Of a DNA stretch of 55,672 nt, positions 10,355 through 18,536 are shown piece after piece. The stretch's first letter is position 1. Each line of letters begins with the position of its first letter. Under the pieces are notes generated by a model, which made no database searches, was not told the DNA's origin, and saw only the letters and a program-made list of their open reading frames with translations. The position numbers and the translations under genes are program-made. The stretch comes from Desulfocapsaceae bacterium (GTDB lineage: Bacteria; Desulfobacterota; Desulfobulbia; Desulfobulbales; Desulfocapsaceae): contig JAUSAB010000027.1 of NCBI GenBank assembly GCA_030653035.1, positions 1 to 55,672 on the forward strand, read 5' to 3'.

Positions 10355-10548
10355 TCATTCCTACTACAGTATTAATAAGTAAGCAAGAAGCAGAAAATCT
10401 ACCCCAAATTGCCTTACCGGAGCCGGAGTGCATTCAGTCGACAAGCTCTGGATTCATCAAAGCACAAAGGGGGTTAATAAATATTTTAGCGGCAAATATT
10501 TTTATCTGTCACTGACACAGTGAAATCCTTAACCAATTGGAGATTACA

Positions 10549-11706
10549 ATGATGCAAAAAATCATGGGCGGCTTGATCCTGGCTCTCACCCTTATTTTTT
10601 CAGCTTCCCCCGGTAACGCCACCCTAACCACTGACCTGCAAAACCTGGTGATCCAGGGTACAGCCTTGCACGACCAGCTGGCAAACATCAGTGTTAACCA
10701 GGGCGGAACCTGCACCCAGCTTGGCACCCTCAACACCTCCATGGAGAGTTATCTGGCCTCGGTGGCCGTGGTTACCAGCAAGCTTACAGTGCCTGTTACT
10801 CTGACCAGTACCGACACTACCTCACTTGACACCCTTTCCACCCTCACTACAGAGATAGCAGCCGATTCCGTTCGTCTGTCCTTGGAACTGCGCAGCATCG
10901 AAAACGTGGCCGAGCTGTTCGAATACCGGGCCGCCCTGAGCGCCATGCTCCGGCTGTCAGACGATATCGGCAAGATGGCCGACAGGATCCTGGAGATGGC
11001 GGACCGCATCCTCGTCATGGCGAGTAATATCGGCGCCATGGCTGATCGTATCCTCATCACCCAGCAGTTACAGAACAGCAATGTGGCCCTGACCCAGCAA
11101 TCCATCCTCACCACCCAGGCGAATATGGTGGCCATGAGCGACAGCCTTTCCTCCATTGCCTACAATATGACTTTGGGACTTTTGAAGACCGATGCGGTTG
11201 TCCTGGAAAACGACATGGGGGCAACAACGCTCACCAGCGCCAACATGGCAACGGAATTGGATAGTCTGGCTGCAAAGACCGCACTCCTGCTTGCCGGCAC
11301 TGAGAGTCTTTACACCCTGATCAACCAGAACAGCAAGACTGCCAGTCACTTTATCAATAGTGACACCCTGACCTTGCTGGGCGATCTTTCCACCATCAAC
11401 AAGACCTTATCCCTCGCGCTGGAGACCTACGCCAATACCATCAGCCAGATTGCGCCGTTGACCGAGACTCCGGTTCTTGCCGATGCCACCGCCAGCATGC
11501 TGCACCTTACCGCCGACATCGGCAAGATGTCCGGCCGGATCATGGAAATGACCGACAAGATCATCGTCATGGCCGACAACATCGGTTTGATGAGCGACCG
11601 GATTGTCACGACCCAGGATTTGCAGAAGACCAATATGGACCTGACCGGGAACTCGTTGCTCACCGCCCAGAGTGTCACCCTCACAGTGATAAAAAACTTC
11701 CTTTAA
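10549..11706 (+). CDS. Secreted helical protein with two IxxMADR heptad modules (paralogue A)
   Basis: Not a family I recognise. The start is placed at ATG 10549 (or 10552) because GGAG at 10539-10542 sits 6 (or 9) nt upstream; an in-frame TTG at 10537 overlaps this ribosome site. The N-terminal signal peptide is clear (MMQKIMGGLILALTLIFSAS...GNA). The mature protein is about 360 residues, Ser/Thr/Leu/Met rich, with a single Cys and no further membrane helix. A 58-residue module occurs twice, at nt 10945-11118 and 11497-11670. Each is a run of seven-residue units of the type I-x-x-M-A-D-R ending in TQQLQN or TQDLQK. The pattern predicts long amphipathic helices or a coiled coil, periplasmic or surface located. 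The paralogue follows after 32 nt. Confidence 0.85.
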   Translation: MMQKIMGGLILALTLIFSASPGNATLTTDLQNLVIQGTALHDQLANISVNQGGTCTQLGTLNTSMESYLASVAVVTSKLTVPVTLTSTDTTSLDTLSTLTTEIAADSVRLSLELRSIENVAELFEYRAALSAMLRLSDDIGKMADRILEMADRILVMASNIGAMADRILITQQLQNSNVALTQQSILTTQANMVAMSDSLSSIAYNMTLGLLKTDAVVLENDMGATTLTSANMATELDSLAAKTALLLAGTESLYTLINQNSKTASHFINSDTLTLLGDLSTINKTLSLALETYANTISQIAPLTETPVLADATASMLHLTADIGKMSGRIMEMTDKIIVMADNIGLMSDRIVTTQDLQKTNMDLTGNSLLTAQSVTLTVIKNFL

Positions 11707-12860
11707 AATAAACATAGACATCCAACGGAGACACAAATATGAAAAAGAACATTATCATTGCCCTGTTTATGGCGGTCAGCCTCTGGCTTCATCCGACCGA
11801 CTCCCAGGCGGCCCTGCTTGACGATCTGAATGGACTGGTGTCCCAAACCCAGGCCCTTGATACCCAGCTCCAGAATATCACCCTGACCGGCACTTCGGTC
11901 TGCGGCCCGCTGGTTGCCGCCAATCAGGCAGCCCGCGACCTTGTCAACAATATCACCCAGATTGACCAGGGGCTCGCCGCCCCCTTGCAGGTGGATGTGG
12001 ATATCCTCACCGCCCTCAATCAACTGGCGGCTCTAACTCCGAGCCTTGCCGGCGAAAACCTTCGCCTCTCAGTTGATCTGCAGACCCTGTCGCAGACCGG
12101 CCAGGCCATTACCATCAAGGACGGCATTGTGGCCATGCTCCAGCTCTCCGATGATATCGGCACCATGGCCGACCGCATTGGTGAAATGGCGGACAAGATC
12201 CTGGTCATGTCCGATAATATCGGCCTCATGGCCGATCGTATCATTGCCACCCAGGAGATCCAGAACGAGAACATCCAGCTTACCCAGCAGTCTATCCTGC
12301 AGACCCAGACCAATATGCTGACCGTGACTTCTCTGGTGGAGACCAGTACCAATGACCTGACCTTGAATCAACTGGTAATTGAAGGCAATCTGCTGGCGGC
12401 CAAGATGGCGGCAGTGATCTTAAACCCTTTTACCATGAAGACACAGCTTGCTACGGTGGCCACCGATATCCATACCTTTCTTGCCAAGGTGACCACCGCT
12501 TACGGAACCATCGCCCAGCAGTCGGCAACCAGCACCATGTACATCAACACCACCTCCCTGACCAGTCTGGTGAATGTCTCCATCATGCTCACCTCGCTGA
12601 CCACGGCCGTTGACGGTTATGTAATCGCCATTGACGCCCTGAAAAATATAACATCCAGCACCAGCCTTTCCGCCTCGCTCAAGAGCATGCTGCAGCTCTC
12701 GGCCGATATCGGAGTCATGGCCAACCGCATCCTGGAGATGGCGGATCTGATCCTGGCCATGGCCGACAATATCGGCATGGAAGCAGACCAGATCCTCGTT
12801 ACTCAGCAGTTGCAGAATGCTAACGTGGCCACGGTGCATGCCTCGATTCTGGCAGCCCAG
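10945..12860 (+). repeat. Four copies of a 58-residue heptad module in two paralogous genes
   Basis: Coding repeats at 10945-11118, 11497-11670, 12135-12308 and 12687-12860. Within both proteins the two copies start 184 residues apart. A shared pattern is ML-x-L-S-x-DIG-x-MA-x-RI-x-EM, then AD-x-I-L-VM-x-DNIG-x-M, then DRI...TQ-x-LQ-x-x-N. The exact conservation of spacing suggests that one duplicated protein was itself duplicated as a whole gene. Confidence 0.8.
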
Positions 12861-12899
12861 GACCTGGCAATCACTATTATTGTTGCCCGGAATTTATGA
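11739..12899 (+). CDS. Secreted helical protein with two IxxMADR heptad modules (paralogue B)
   Basis: A 386-residue paralogue of the gene just upstream, probably co-transcribed with it (32-nt gap). A classic signal peptide (MKKNIIIALFMAVSLWLHPTDSQA) precedes a mature start LLDDLNGLVSQ that parallels LTTDLQNLVIQ of paralogue A. The two heptad modules lie at residues 133-190 and 317-374, with cores DDIGTMADRIGEMADKIL and ADIGVMANRILEMADLIL. Between them are Thr-rich, mostly helical segments. The single Cys of the mature protein (CGPL, residue 55) aligns with that of paralogue A (CTQL). No enzyme motif, lipobox or C-terminal anchor is visible. A structural, envelope or chaperone-like role is possible but unproven. 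Confidence 0.85.
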   Translation: MKKNIIIALFMAVSLWLHPTDSQAALLDDLNGLVSQTQALDTQLQNITLTGTSVCGPLVAANQAARDLVNNITQIDQGLAAPLQVDVDILTALNQLAALTPSLAGENLRLSVDLQTLSQTGQAITIKDGIVAMLQLSDDIGTMADRIGEMADKILVMSDNIGLMADRIIATQEIQNENIQLTQQSILQTQTNMLTVTSLVETSTNDLTLNQLVIEGNLLAAKMAAVILNPFTMKTQLATVATDIHTFLAKVTTAYGTIAQQSATSTMYINTTSLTSLVNVSIMLTSLTTAVDGYVIAIDALKNITSSTSLSASLKSMLQLSADIGVMANRILEMADLILAMADNIGMEADQILVTQQLQNANVATVHASILAAQDLAITIIVARNL

Positions 12900-12967
12900 T
12901 TCTATCTGTAGCAGGAGAGACTGGCTGAAAGGCAAGGACTTTACTGTTAGAGTAGTTGGGATGACAT

Positions 12968-13006
12968 AAAAAAGCCCTTCAGGATATGCTCCTGAAGGGC
13001 TTTTTT
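12968..13006. terminator. Strong bidirectional intrinsic terminator
   Basis: A 17-bp perfect stem: AAAAAAGCCCTTCAGGA (12968-12984), loop TATGC, TCCTGAAGGGCTTTTTT (12990-13006). It sits between the convergent secreted-protein operon and the primase-like gene and can serve both. Confidence 0.92.
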
Positions 13007-13028
13007 ATATTGGTTAATCATATGCCTG

Positions 13029-14345
13029 TTACAGCACCCGGAGTTTGCCGGTTTTCCAGAGGGCAACAGCGCTGTACGTCCTGGCCCAAAAATTTGCTTT
13101 TTCTTCGGCGGGGTACTTGAAAAAATCCTGGGTCCAATTGAATGACGGATTTTGATACATATCGCGGAGAATGTTGCCAATATGTTTCGGTTTCCAGTGA
13201 GCATAGACAAGAAAATCGTAGACAAACCCAATAAGCATTTTGGGTTGGAGCGCCGAAGGATTGGGGAAATGAAGAATATTTCTGGTCCAATCCGGGATGT
13301 GTTCCTCTTTTTTGGCATATTCCAACGCCAGTCCGCGGGGAATGTCTTCCTGGCCGTCAAAATCACGGTGAAACAGAAAAAGATCGGAGGCCTTGTATTC
13401 AGCGATAAAATCAATCAGGGTCTCATTCGAACACGGGATGAATCCGGAAAATCTCTGGGCATAATCCACCGCCTTTTCCAGGTCCCACATGCAATCCAAT
13501 ACAAAATCGATATCGGGTGCTTCGATGATTGTTTGTCCGTCAAAGTAGGTGCCGATGACATCCACCAGAGGAGGTTGATGATAATTTCCGTACTTTTCCT
13601 GGTTTTTTTTGTGCAAGCTGAAAGGACTGCGGATGGCCCGCATAAAAGGAGAACCTTCACTCCAGGTATTGTCAAAGTTGATACAGTGATCAGCGCTATC
13701 GGAAATGGTGACCGGCAAAAGTCCGGCGGCTTCATTGCCTTGAAATGTCTTCATGGCCAGCAGGCCGATATATTCCGCAAGTTTGCCAAGCCCATTGAAC
13801 ACATGGGCTGCATCCAGGGAAATACCATACCAGCGCCTGATGTCATGGGGATCAATGTAATTGCAGGCCTTGATGAGATCGCCTTCCACAAAGCCTATTT
13901 TCCGCAGCTCTTCAGTAGCTCTCGTTCCCATGAGATTTTGGAACAACAGGTGACAGCCGGAGGGGGTATAATCGAGCAGATAAGGAATGCCTTTTGACCG
14001 GAAGAGCTCCTCGACAAAGCGCATCGAAGGGACCATCTGCTTGAAAAGTTGTTTTTGCGCTTCCTTGTCCGTATAGAGCTTGTAGTTCTCGGCTGCAAGA
14101 AAGATTTCAATATCAAGCGGCATGAGCACTGAGCGGGACCGCTCTCCGACAACAGGAAGATGAACCTGAAGCCCCCTTTCCAGGGTAAATTTTTCAAGTT
14201 GATCGACAGTGGCAGCTATTGCCGGGAAAATGGTCTCATGCGTCTCTGCCGCCAGCTCATTGCCCGCGGCAATAACGTAATGCCCGAACTGATAACAATT
14301 TCTCAGCCGGTCGATTACCCGGCCATAGTATTCTTGCGCATTCAT
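13029..14345 (-). CDS. Orphan archaeo-eukaryotic primase (AEP)-like polymerase
   Basis: The 438-residue protein carries, in order, the hallmarks of the AEP superfamily. Motif I is LMPLDIEIF (Asp78, Glu80), motif II is PSGCHLLF (Ser129-Gly-Cys-His132), and motif III is CINFDNTW (Asp225). They are followed at residues 239-246 by R-S-P-F-S-L-H-K, which matches the R-x-P-x-SLH-x-K nucleotide-binding signature of AEP primases. This assignment rests on motif order, not on a search. Metal-binding Asp/Glu residues and the His are all present, so the core may be active. No helicase, zinc or ligase domain is attached and no replication gene is adjacent. It could be a PrimPol-like repair or damage-tolerance enzyme, or part of a mobile or defence module. 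The ribosome site AAGGAAAGGGG precedes the ATG. It is monocistronic between terminator and spacer. Confidence 0.65.
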   Translation of the reverse strand: MNAQEYYGRVIDRLRNCYQFGHYVIAAGNELAAETHETIFPAIAATVDQLEKFTLERGLQVHLPVVGERSRSVLMPLDIEIFLAAENYKLYTDKEAQKQLFKQMVPSMRFVEELFRSKGIPYLLDYTPSGCHLLFQNLMGTRATEELRKIGFVEGDLIKACNYIDPHDIRRWYGISLDAAHVFNGLGKLAEYIGLLAMKTFQGNEAAGLLPVTISDSADHCINFDNTWSEGSPFMRAIRSPFSLHKKNQEKYGNYHQPPLVDVIGTYFDGQTIIEAPDIDFVLDCMWDLEKAVDYAQRFSGFIPCSNETLIDFIAEYKASDLFLFHRDFDGQEDIPRGLALEYAKKEEHIPDWTRNILHFPNPSALQPKMLIGFVYDFLVYAHWKPKHIGNILRDMYQNPSFNWTQDFFKYPAEEKANFWARTYSAVALWKTGKLRVL

Positions 14346-14551
14346 ATGTTTCTGCGGCCCCTTTCCTTGTCAGCATGAAACAGCATAAAGGTTTTTAAAT
14401 AAGCCAATCTCAAAAACCAGCAACAGTCCTGCCCTGTTGTGCACTTCAATGGCAGCGGACAAGAGTCTACCAGCCATACCAAAAGTCTACGCCTGCAGAT
14501 ACCCAACTGTCAAGCCCTAGCCCCCTGTTTCTCCCTGGCAAATTTACTTGA

Positions 14552-15088
14552 TTATGCAGCCTGCAATGACACCCAAGACACCTCACATTCCGCATGTTCA
14601 GCGGCGACATAGGCAGTATCGCCTGTAATGGTGACGGAAAGATTCATGCTACGCTTCACCAGAGCCGCCAATGCCTGGATACTTCCCCACGGAAGCTGCA
14701 GAACCGACACCGGCAGCTCATTGAACTTTGCTCGTCCCTGGGCCCACCAGGTATCCGATTTTGAATTAAAGCTATAAATCTTAACTGCCGGCGAAATCCG
14801 GGTTGCCTTTCTTATCCTGTCAACAGTTGGCTCACCCACATCGATCCATAATGATAGGCGATCATCCAGGGTGCGGGCCCATATATCGGGTTCTTCCACT
14901 GCGCACAGTCCTTTCGTAAACACCAGATACTCCTGAGCATTCAAACAAAAGGCCAGAACACGAGCCATCATGCGCTCAAGTGTTTCAGAAGGGTGCTGAG
15001 CAACCGTTAAATTGAGCGTGTCGTAATAATCCCGGTCGGTATCTGCCAAGGTAATTTTTAATTTATAAATTGTCGGTTTCAATGCCAT
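14552..15088 (-). CDS. yaeQ: YaeQ family protein
   Basis: The 178 residues from ATG 15088 read MALKPTIYKLKITLADTDRD and continue with HPSETLERMMARVLAF, FTKGLCAVEEPDIW and SLWIDVGEP, all typical of YaeQ. The frame could begin 30 nt further up, but the MALK start is family-conserved and GGAG lies about 12 nt before it. YaeQ proteins have a PD-(D/E)XK nuclease-like fold; their cellular role is not settled (an early claim of RfaH-suppressor activity was not upheld). The length matches the family. It is separated from its neighbours by about 200-300 nt on each side, so it is probably transcribed alone. Confidence 0.9.
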   Translation of the reverse strand: MALKPTIYKLKITLADTDRDYYDTLNLTVAQHPSETLERMMARVLAFCLNAQEYLVFTKGLCAVEEPDIWARTLDDRLSLWIDVGEPTVDRIRKATRISPAVKIYSFNSKSDTWWAQGRAKFNELPVSVLQLPWGSIQALAALVKRSMNLSVTITGDTAYVAAEHAECEVSWVSLQAA

Positions 15089-15390
15089 AAGTCGTTGATC
15101 TCCGGAAGATGTGCCCACGCTATGTTGTTACGGGCCTGCGCTGCAAATTCGTTTCTGGTTAAAAGAATGTTCCGACAACAACATGTAAAACGTGGCCTGT
15201 CCCTGGTCTATCCCGATTACGCCCCTTCAAGACCAAACGAAAGATATTGTCCTAATTGCGGTTGGTTTAATTGGCCCCTATCCTGATTCTTGTCACTAAC
15301 GCCAAAATTCAGCCGACCGCAAAAATAATCGACGCTCAAAGAAAGCAGCTCAACGCGGTCGTCTGGAATTTTAGTGTCAGACAACAAATT
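15089..15390. other. Spacer with a degenerate GGGGACAG-family repeat
   Basis: There is no convincing gene in these 302 nt. At 15188-15216 the stretch AAACGTGGCCTGTCCC followed by TCCCGAT is a worn version of the palindromic arm at 16748-16767 (AAACGTGGTCTGTCCCCGAT). The HEPN-like gene may therefore be bracketed by related repeats. A plus-strand frame of 63 codons here ending in CPNCGWFNW has no supporting ribosome site and is not called. Confidence 0.4.
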
Positions 15391-16692
15391 TCATTCATTA
15401 GGTGGTAATGATCGTGTGAAATTTCTATATTCAGTTAAATCTATTCCACCAATACCTACAACTCGTTCGACAATTTTAGGATGGTCTGTCCACGAACAAC
15501 CCCTGCGATAAGTTTGACTGTTTTCTTCTATGCCGTTAAGGAGTAATATCAGCCGTTCACGATCAAATTCTGCAACATACGGAGCGATGAATTTTACAAA
15601 ATTCGAGTCTGCTAAACCAAAACTGCCGCTGTCGCAATACATGCTGATTCCAATTTCGAATACCTCTTGAAGTTGTTTGGATTCCTTGGCTTGAATAATG
15701 AGATTGTTCCAATTCGCATCGCTAAGCTTCAATAGCAGCTTATATTCAAATGTTCTAAGCTTGGCAATGTGTTCTGCGAAGCTGCCGCTCAAGAATATTG
15801 CAGCCGCAAAAAGATTTGCGTCACTCTCTGCATATGAAGACAGCGGAACCTTGGCGGCATCGGTGAGAGCGTTATACAGGGCGGGACACTCCGACAAAAA
15901 AGAAATTAATTCCGAGAGGGGTGCACCATTCGGTGAGATCTCGCTGAAATAGGCGCTGTTCTGCACTACGAAATTTCTAAACTCAACAGGGTTGCGCTGA
16001 TACAGGAGCTGAAGACTTCTGGCATTAATTTCGCGGCCAGCTTCTGTATCTTGGTTGGATAGGCGAAAGCAAAATTTCCATAACGCCTTTATCAACTCGT
16101 GCTCAACAGATGGGTGCAATATCTTGAAGTATTTTGCTTCAAGATATTGCTTTAATCCCTTTTGGTCAGGAAATAGGTCTTTTTTTGATGCAACGTCAAC
16201 CACAAACTCGTCAACTATTTTTTTGGAAAAGATTGGTGGTTTCAAGAGCACAGCTTCCAGCGCATTACGGATTAGCGAACGTACTGTTTCTTTGTTCGGC
16301 GAAAAAAGCAAGTTAGCGCTACTTAGCACAGGGTGAGCAGAAAGATGCCTAATTTTTTGAAGATTTAAAAGGTGCTGGTAGTCTGCAATCTCCAATAGAC
16401 ATGTTCGCTTGTTAATTTCGTCGAGGAGGAATAGTTCCCAGTCTGGGCTTGATGGATTGGCCTGCTGCTTATTTTCAATTAATTTAAGAATTGAGGACGC
16501 TGTGTTGTCATGATAAAGGTCGCGCAGTGACTGTAGTTTATAGACTAGATCTGCAATTACTACAGACCAAAGCATTACAACGGCAGATCGATAGTTTTCA
16601 TTGATAAATGAACGTAACACCTCTACAAAATAATCCTTTGTTTTATGATCGACGATGTTCTCTGCTGCAATCTCTATTGAAAATTCATTCAT
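15391..16692 (-). CDS. HEPN-like protein of unknown function
   Basis: I start at ATG 16692 (MNEFSIEIAAENIV), which has AAAGG about 10 nt upstream. A longer frame from 16749 runs through a repeat palindrome and is unlikely. The result is 433 residues. The first 125 are helical, with HEPN-like traits: an early helix pair (YRSAVVMLWSVVIADLV) and the R-x4-H motif RHLSAH (Arg115, His120), which in active HEPN proteins is the RNase site. The rest is helical and without recognisable motifs. It is more AT-rich than the glutamate synthase genes. HEPN proteins often act in toxin-antitoxin, abortive-infection or Apea-type defence; that role is inference. There is no adjacent MNT partner; an MNT gene lies far away at 43745. 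Confidence 0.6.
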   Translation of the reverse strand: MNEFSIEIAAENIVDHKTKDYFVEVLRSFINENYRSAVVMLWSVVIADLVYKLQSLRDLYHDNTASSILKLIENKQQANPSSPDWELFLLDEINKRTCLLEIADYQHLLNLQKIRHLSAHPVLSSANLLFSPNKETVRSLIRNALEAVLLKPPIFSKKIVDEFVVDVASKKDLFPDQKGLKQYLEAKYFKILHPSVEHELIKALWKFCFRLSNQDTEAGREINARSLQLLYQRNPVEFRNFVVQNSAYFSEISPNGAPLSELISFLSECPALYNALTDAAKVPLSSYAESDANLFAAAIFLSGSFAEHIAKLRTFEYKLLLKLSDANWNNLIIQAKESKQLQEVFEIGISMYCDSGSFGLADSNFVKFIAPYVAEFDRERLILLLNGIEENSQTYRRGCSWTDHPKIVERVVGIGGIDLTEYRNFTRSLPPNE

Positions 16693-16716
16693 GAAGTAAG
16701 ACCTTTGTGGGTGACA

Positions 16717-16767
16717 ATCGGGGACAGACCACGTTTGCCAGCACGTCAAACGTGGTCTGTCCCCGAT
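16717..16767. repeat. Perfect palindrome of the GGGGACAG repeat family
   Basis: Arms ATCGGGGACAGACCACGTTT (16717-16736) and its exact complement (16748-16767), with an 11-nt loop. Such GGGGACAG-containing palindromes are dispersed in Desulfobacterota genomes and resemble REP-type elements moved by Y1/RAYT transposases; no such transposase is in this window. It lies just upstream of the HEPN-like gene. Confidence 0.8.
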
Positions 16768-16813
16768 AATTCTTAATTTTTAAAACCTGTTGCGAAAATT
16801 GGTGGATAATTAC

Positions 16814-17473
16814 TTATTGTAGTGCAGCCATTATTTCTTTATTATTAAGAAGTTTTGATAGTGCACTACGGCTTGCCTCTATTGGGGATACTACAGTTTG
16901 TTTTTCTCTATTTTCATTAATATTTTTTTCAGTGCCTTCTGCCACCATTGCCCCTTCTTCATTATAAACTTCTGCTGTTAAATCATACAAGAATACAGTG
17001 TTTTGATATGTGTCACTTTGCCATTCGTTAATTTTGATAAGAACTTTTTTGTATGATTTTTTTAAAACCAAATTATTATTTATCGTCTGTTGATCCATAT
17101 CAAACGTTAGCTTGACATGTTCTGCATTAATTCCTGCATTTTTAAACCCTGAAGCAGCGGCTTCAACCAAATCATCTGCTAACGGCTTTCCACTCTCAGT
17201 ATTCATATACCAAGGATTATTAAATCCTCCTCTCATTAGGCCAATATAAGACGGTTTGTTGTTACCATTAACAATATACGGTCGCTTATCAATAACCCCA
17301 ATTACGATATTCTTATTTGACGTATAGGTTATATTGGGCCACGCATTAATATAATTTTCAGTTCTGTTAATAGCACTGTGTGCGCCACAACCACTTAAGA
17401 ATACTGGGATGAATAGTAACATTATTGAGAAATTGTTACATAATGCCTTGTGCTTACCTTGAATGTTACTCAT
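16814..17473 (-). CDS. Putative lipoprotein
   Basis: A 219-residue protein with a short basic start, a hydrophobic segment (FSIMLLFIPVFLSGC) and the lipobox LSGC, so probably lipidated and envelope-anchored. The body includes a beta-rich stretch (NIVIGVIDKRPYIVNG) and a C-terminal helical tail, and is AT-rich. I do not recognise the family; the layout recalls the YajG-type lipoproteins, but that is weak. Its start overlaps the stop of the preceding lipoprotein gene by 4 nt (ATGA), so the two are made together and may form a complex. Confidence 0.8.
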   Translation of the reverse strand: MSNIQGKHKALCNNFSIMLLFIPVFLSGCGAHSAINRTENYINAWPNITYTSNKNIVIGVIDKRPYIVNGNNKPSYIGLMRGGFNNPWYMNTESGKPLADDLVEAAASGFKNAGINAEHVKLTFDMDQQTINNNLVLKKSYKKVLIKINEWQSDTYQNTVFLYDLTAEVYNEEGAMVAEGTEKNINENREKQTVVSPIEASRSALSKLLNNKEIMAALQ

Positions 17474-18054
17474 TTGCTTCCCTTTTGTAGATGGTTGTTA
17501 ACGTCGACAATCCAAGATTGAATTTTTGGAGCCCCGTTCTCCGCCATTTTATCAATATTAAGTTGTTTTGGAATATTTTCAGGGGATACCATAATATACC
17601 AACTTATTTGACTTGGTGATTTCATGTCTAAGTAAATCGTGGCAGAATAATCACTTTTAACTTTATTCGCATACTGAAGAGGAAAGTCATCCACAATGGG
17701 AGTGACAGACTTGAAAATATTACTTTTTATTAGAAATTTAGAGAAGAATCCGAAATCTTGTTCAAGATTTTTTCCAAGATAATCAATCATATCCTCTGTT
17801 GGCTGGCCTGTTCTTTTTATGCCTAATGCTTCACAAGTTTTTTTGGAAGGTGTAATAATGACTGCATTTCCTTTAGGGGTAGAACTCACTGAGTTTATGT
17901 TTTTTTCTATTTCTTGTAAAAATTCTTTATGAGCACTGAGAGCACTTTCTGGTGATGTATATGAATTATTGTTGAAGGTATAATTATTCGCACAACCATT
18001 TAATAAAACAATAAAAACAACAGTCATAAATCTTTTTAAATTTATCATTATCAT
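17470..18054 (-). CDS. Putative lipoprotein, first gene of a lipoprotein pair
   Basis: Start at ATG 18054 or 18048 (MIMINLKRF); AAGGAGA lies 4-10 nt before them, whereas the longer frame from 18105 has no ribosome site. The signal peptide (RFMTVVFIVLLNGC) ends in a lipobox LNGC. About 180 mature residues follow with no known motif (a central helix QEIEKNINSV and a beta-rich end, YSATIYLDMKSPSQISWYIM). It is co-translated with the next lipoprotein through an ATGA overlap. AT-rich like its partner, which may point to lateral acquisition of the pair. Confidence 0.8.
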   Translation of the reverse strand: MIMINLKRFMTVVFIVLLNGCANNYTFNNNSYTSPESALSAHKEFLQEIEKNINSVSSTPKGNAVIITPSKKTCEALGIKRTGQPTEDMIDYLGKNLEQDFGFFSKFLIKSNIFKSVTPIVDDFPLQYANKVKSDYSATIYLDMKSPSQISWYIMVSPENIPKQLNIDKMAENGAPKIQSWIVDVNNHLQKGSK

Positions 18055-18448
18055 TCTTCTCCTTGAAAAAAATATGTTAAATAATTTGCTTGGTTGTTTC
18101 TGCAACGAAGTTCACTTTTCTTGGTGCCAACAGTGTATTAGACAGAATGGGTCAATATTGTGTTAGGCAGATTCTTTCTATCATTTTTTGGGAATATCAC
18201 GCGGATCATACCTATTCAATATATCACCTAACCTTTTGACGTTACCTGATGCAGCAGAAAAACACAAATCTCTTCAGGACATCTTTTCTAATCAGCAATC
18301 CCTATCACGTTATAGCGCCTCCCTGCCATATTTATCATTGATTACTTTCCCCTCCTTTGTTCCCTTGTTTGGCCTTGACAGAGCTCTTTTTTCGTTGTAA
18401 AAATTTTTCCCTTACCATTAATAAAGCAGTCTCATTCGTTCCTGTCTC

Positions 18449-18477
18449 TTGACAGTTCGGGGAGCCAACAATACTGT
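18449..18477 (+). promoter_or_regulatory. Sigma70-like promoter of the glutamate synthase operon
   Basis: TTGACA (18449-18454), 17-nt spacer, TACTGT (18472-18477), then about 60 nt of leader to the ATG at 18537, with GGAG as ribosome site. The spacer 18055-18536 is otherwise AT-rich and gene-free; no sigma54 (TGGCAC-N5-TTGC) element was found in it, although nitrogen control would have made one plausible. Confidence 0.55.
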
Positions 18478-18536
18478 ATTCTTTCAACCTCTGCCCATAC
18501 AGGCAGTTTTTATTTCATTCATCAGGAGAACAATAC

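Noticed and set aside
18055-18536. A sigma54 or riboswitch control element before glutamate synthase.
   Set aside because: No GG-N10-GC element and no conserved aptamer fold seen; a plain TTGACA/TACTGT promoter is present instead.
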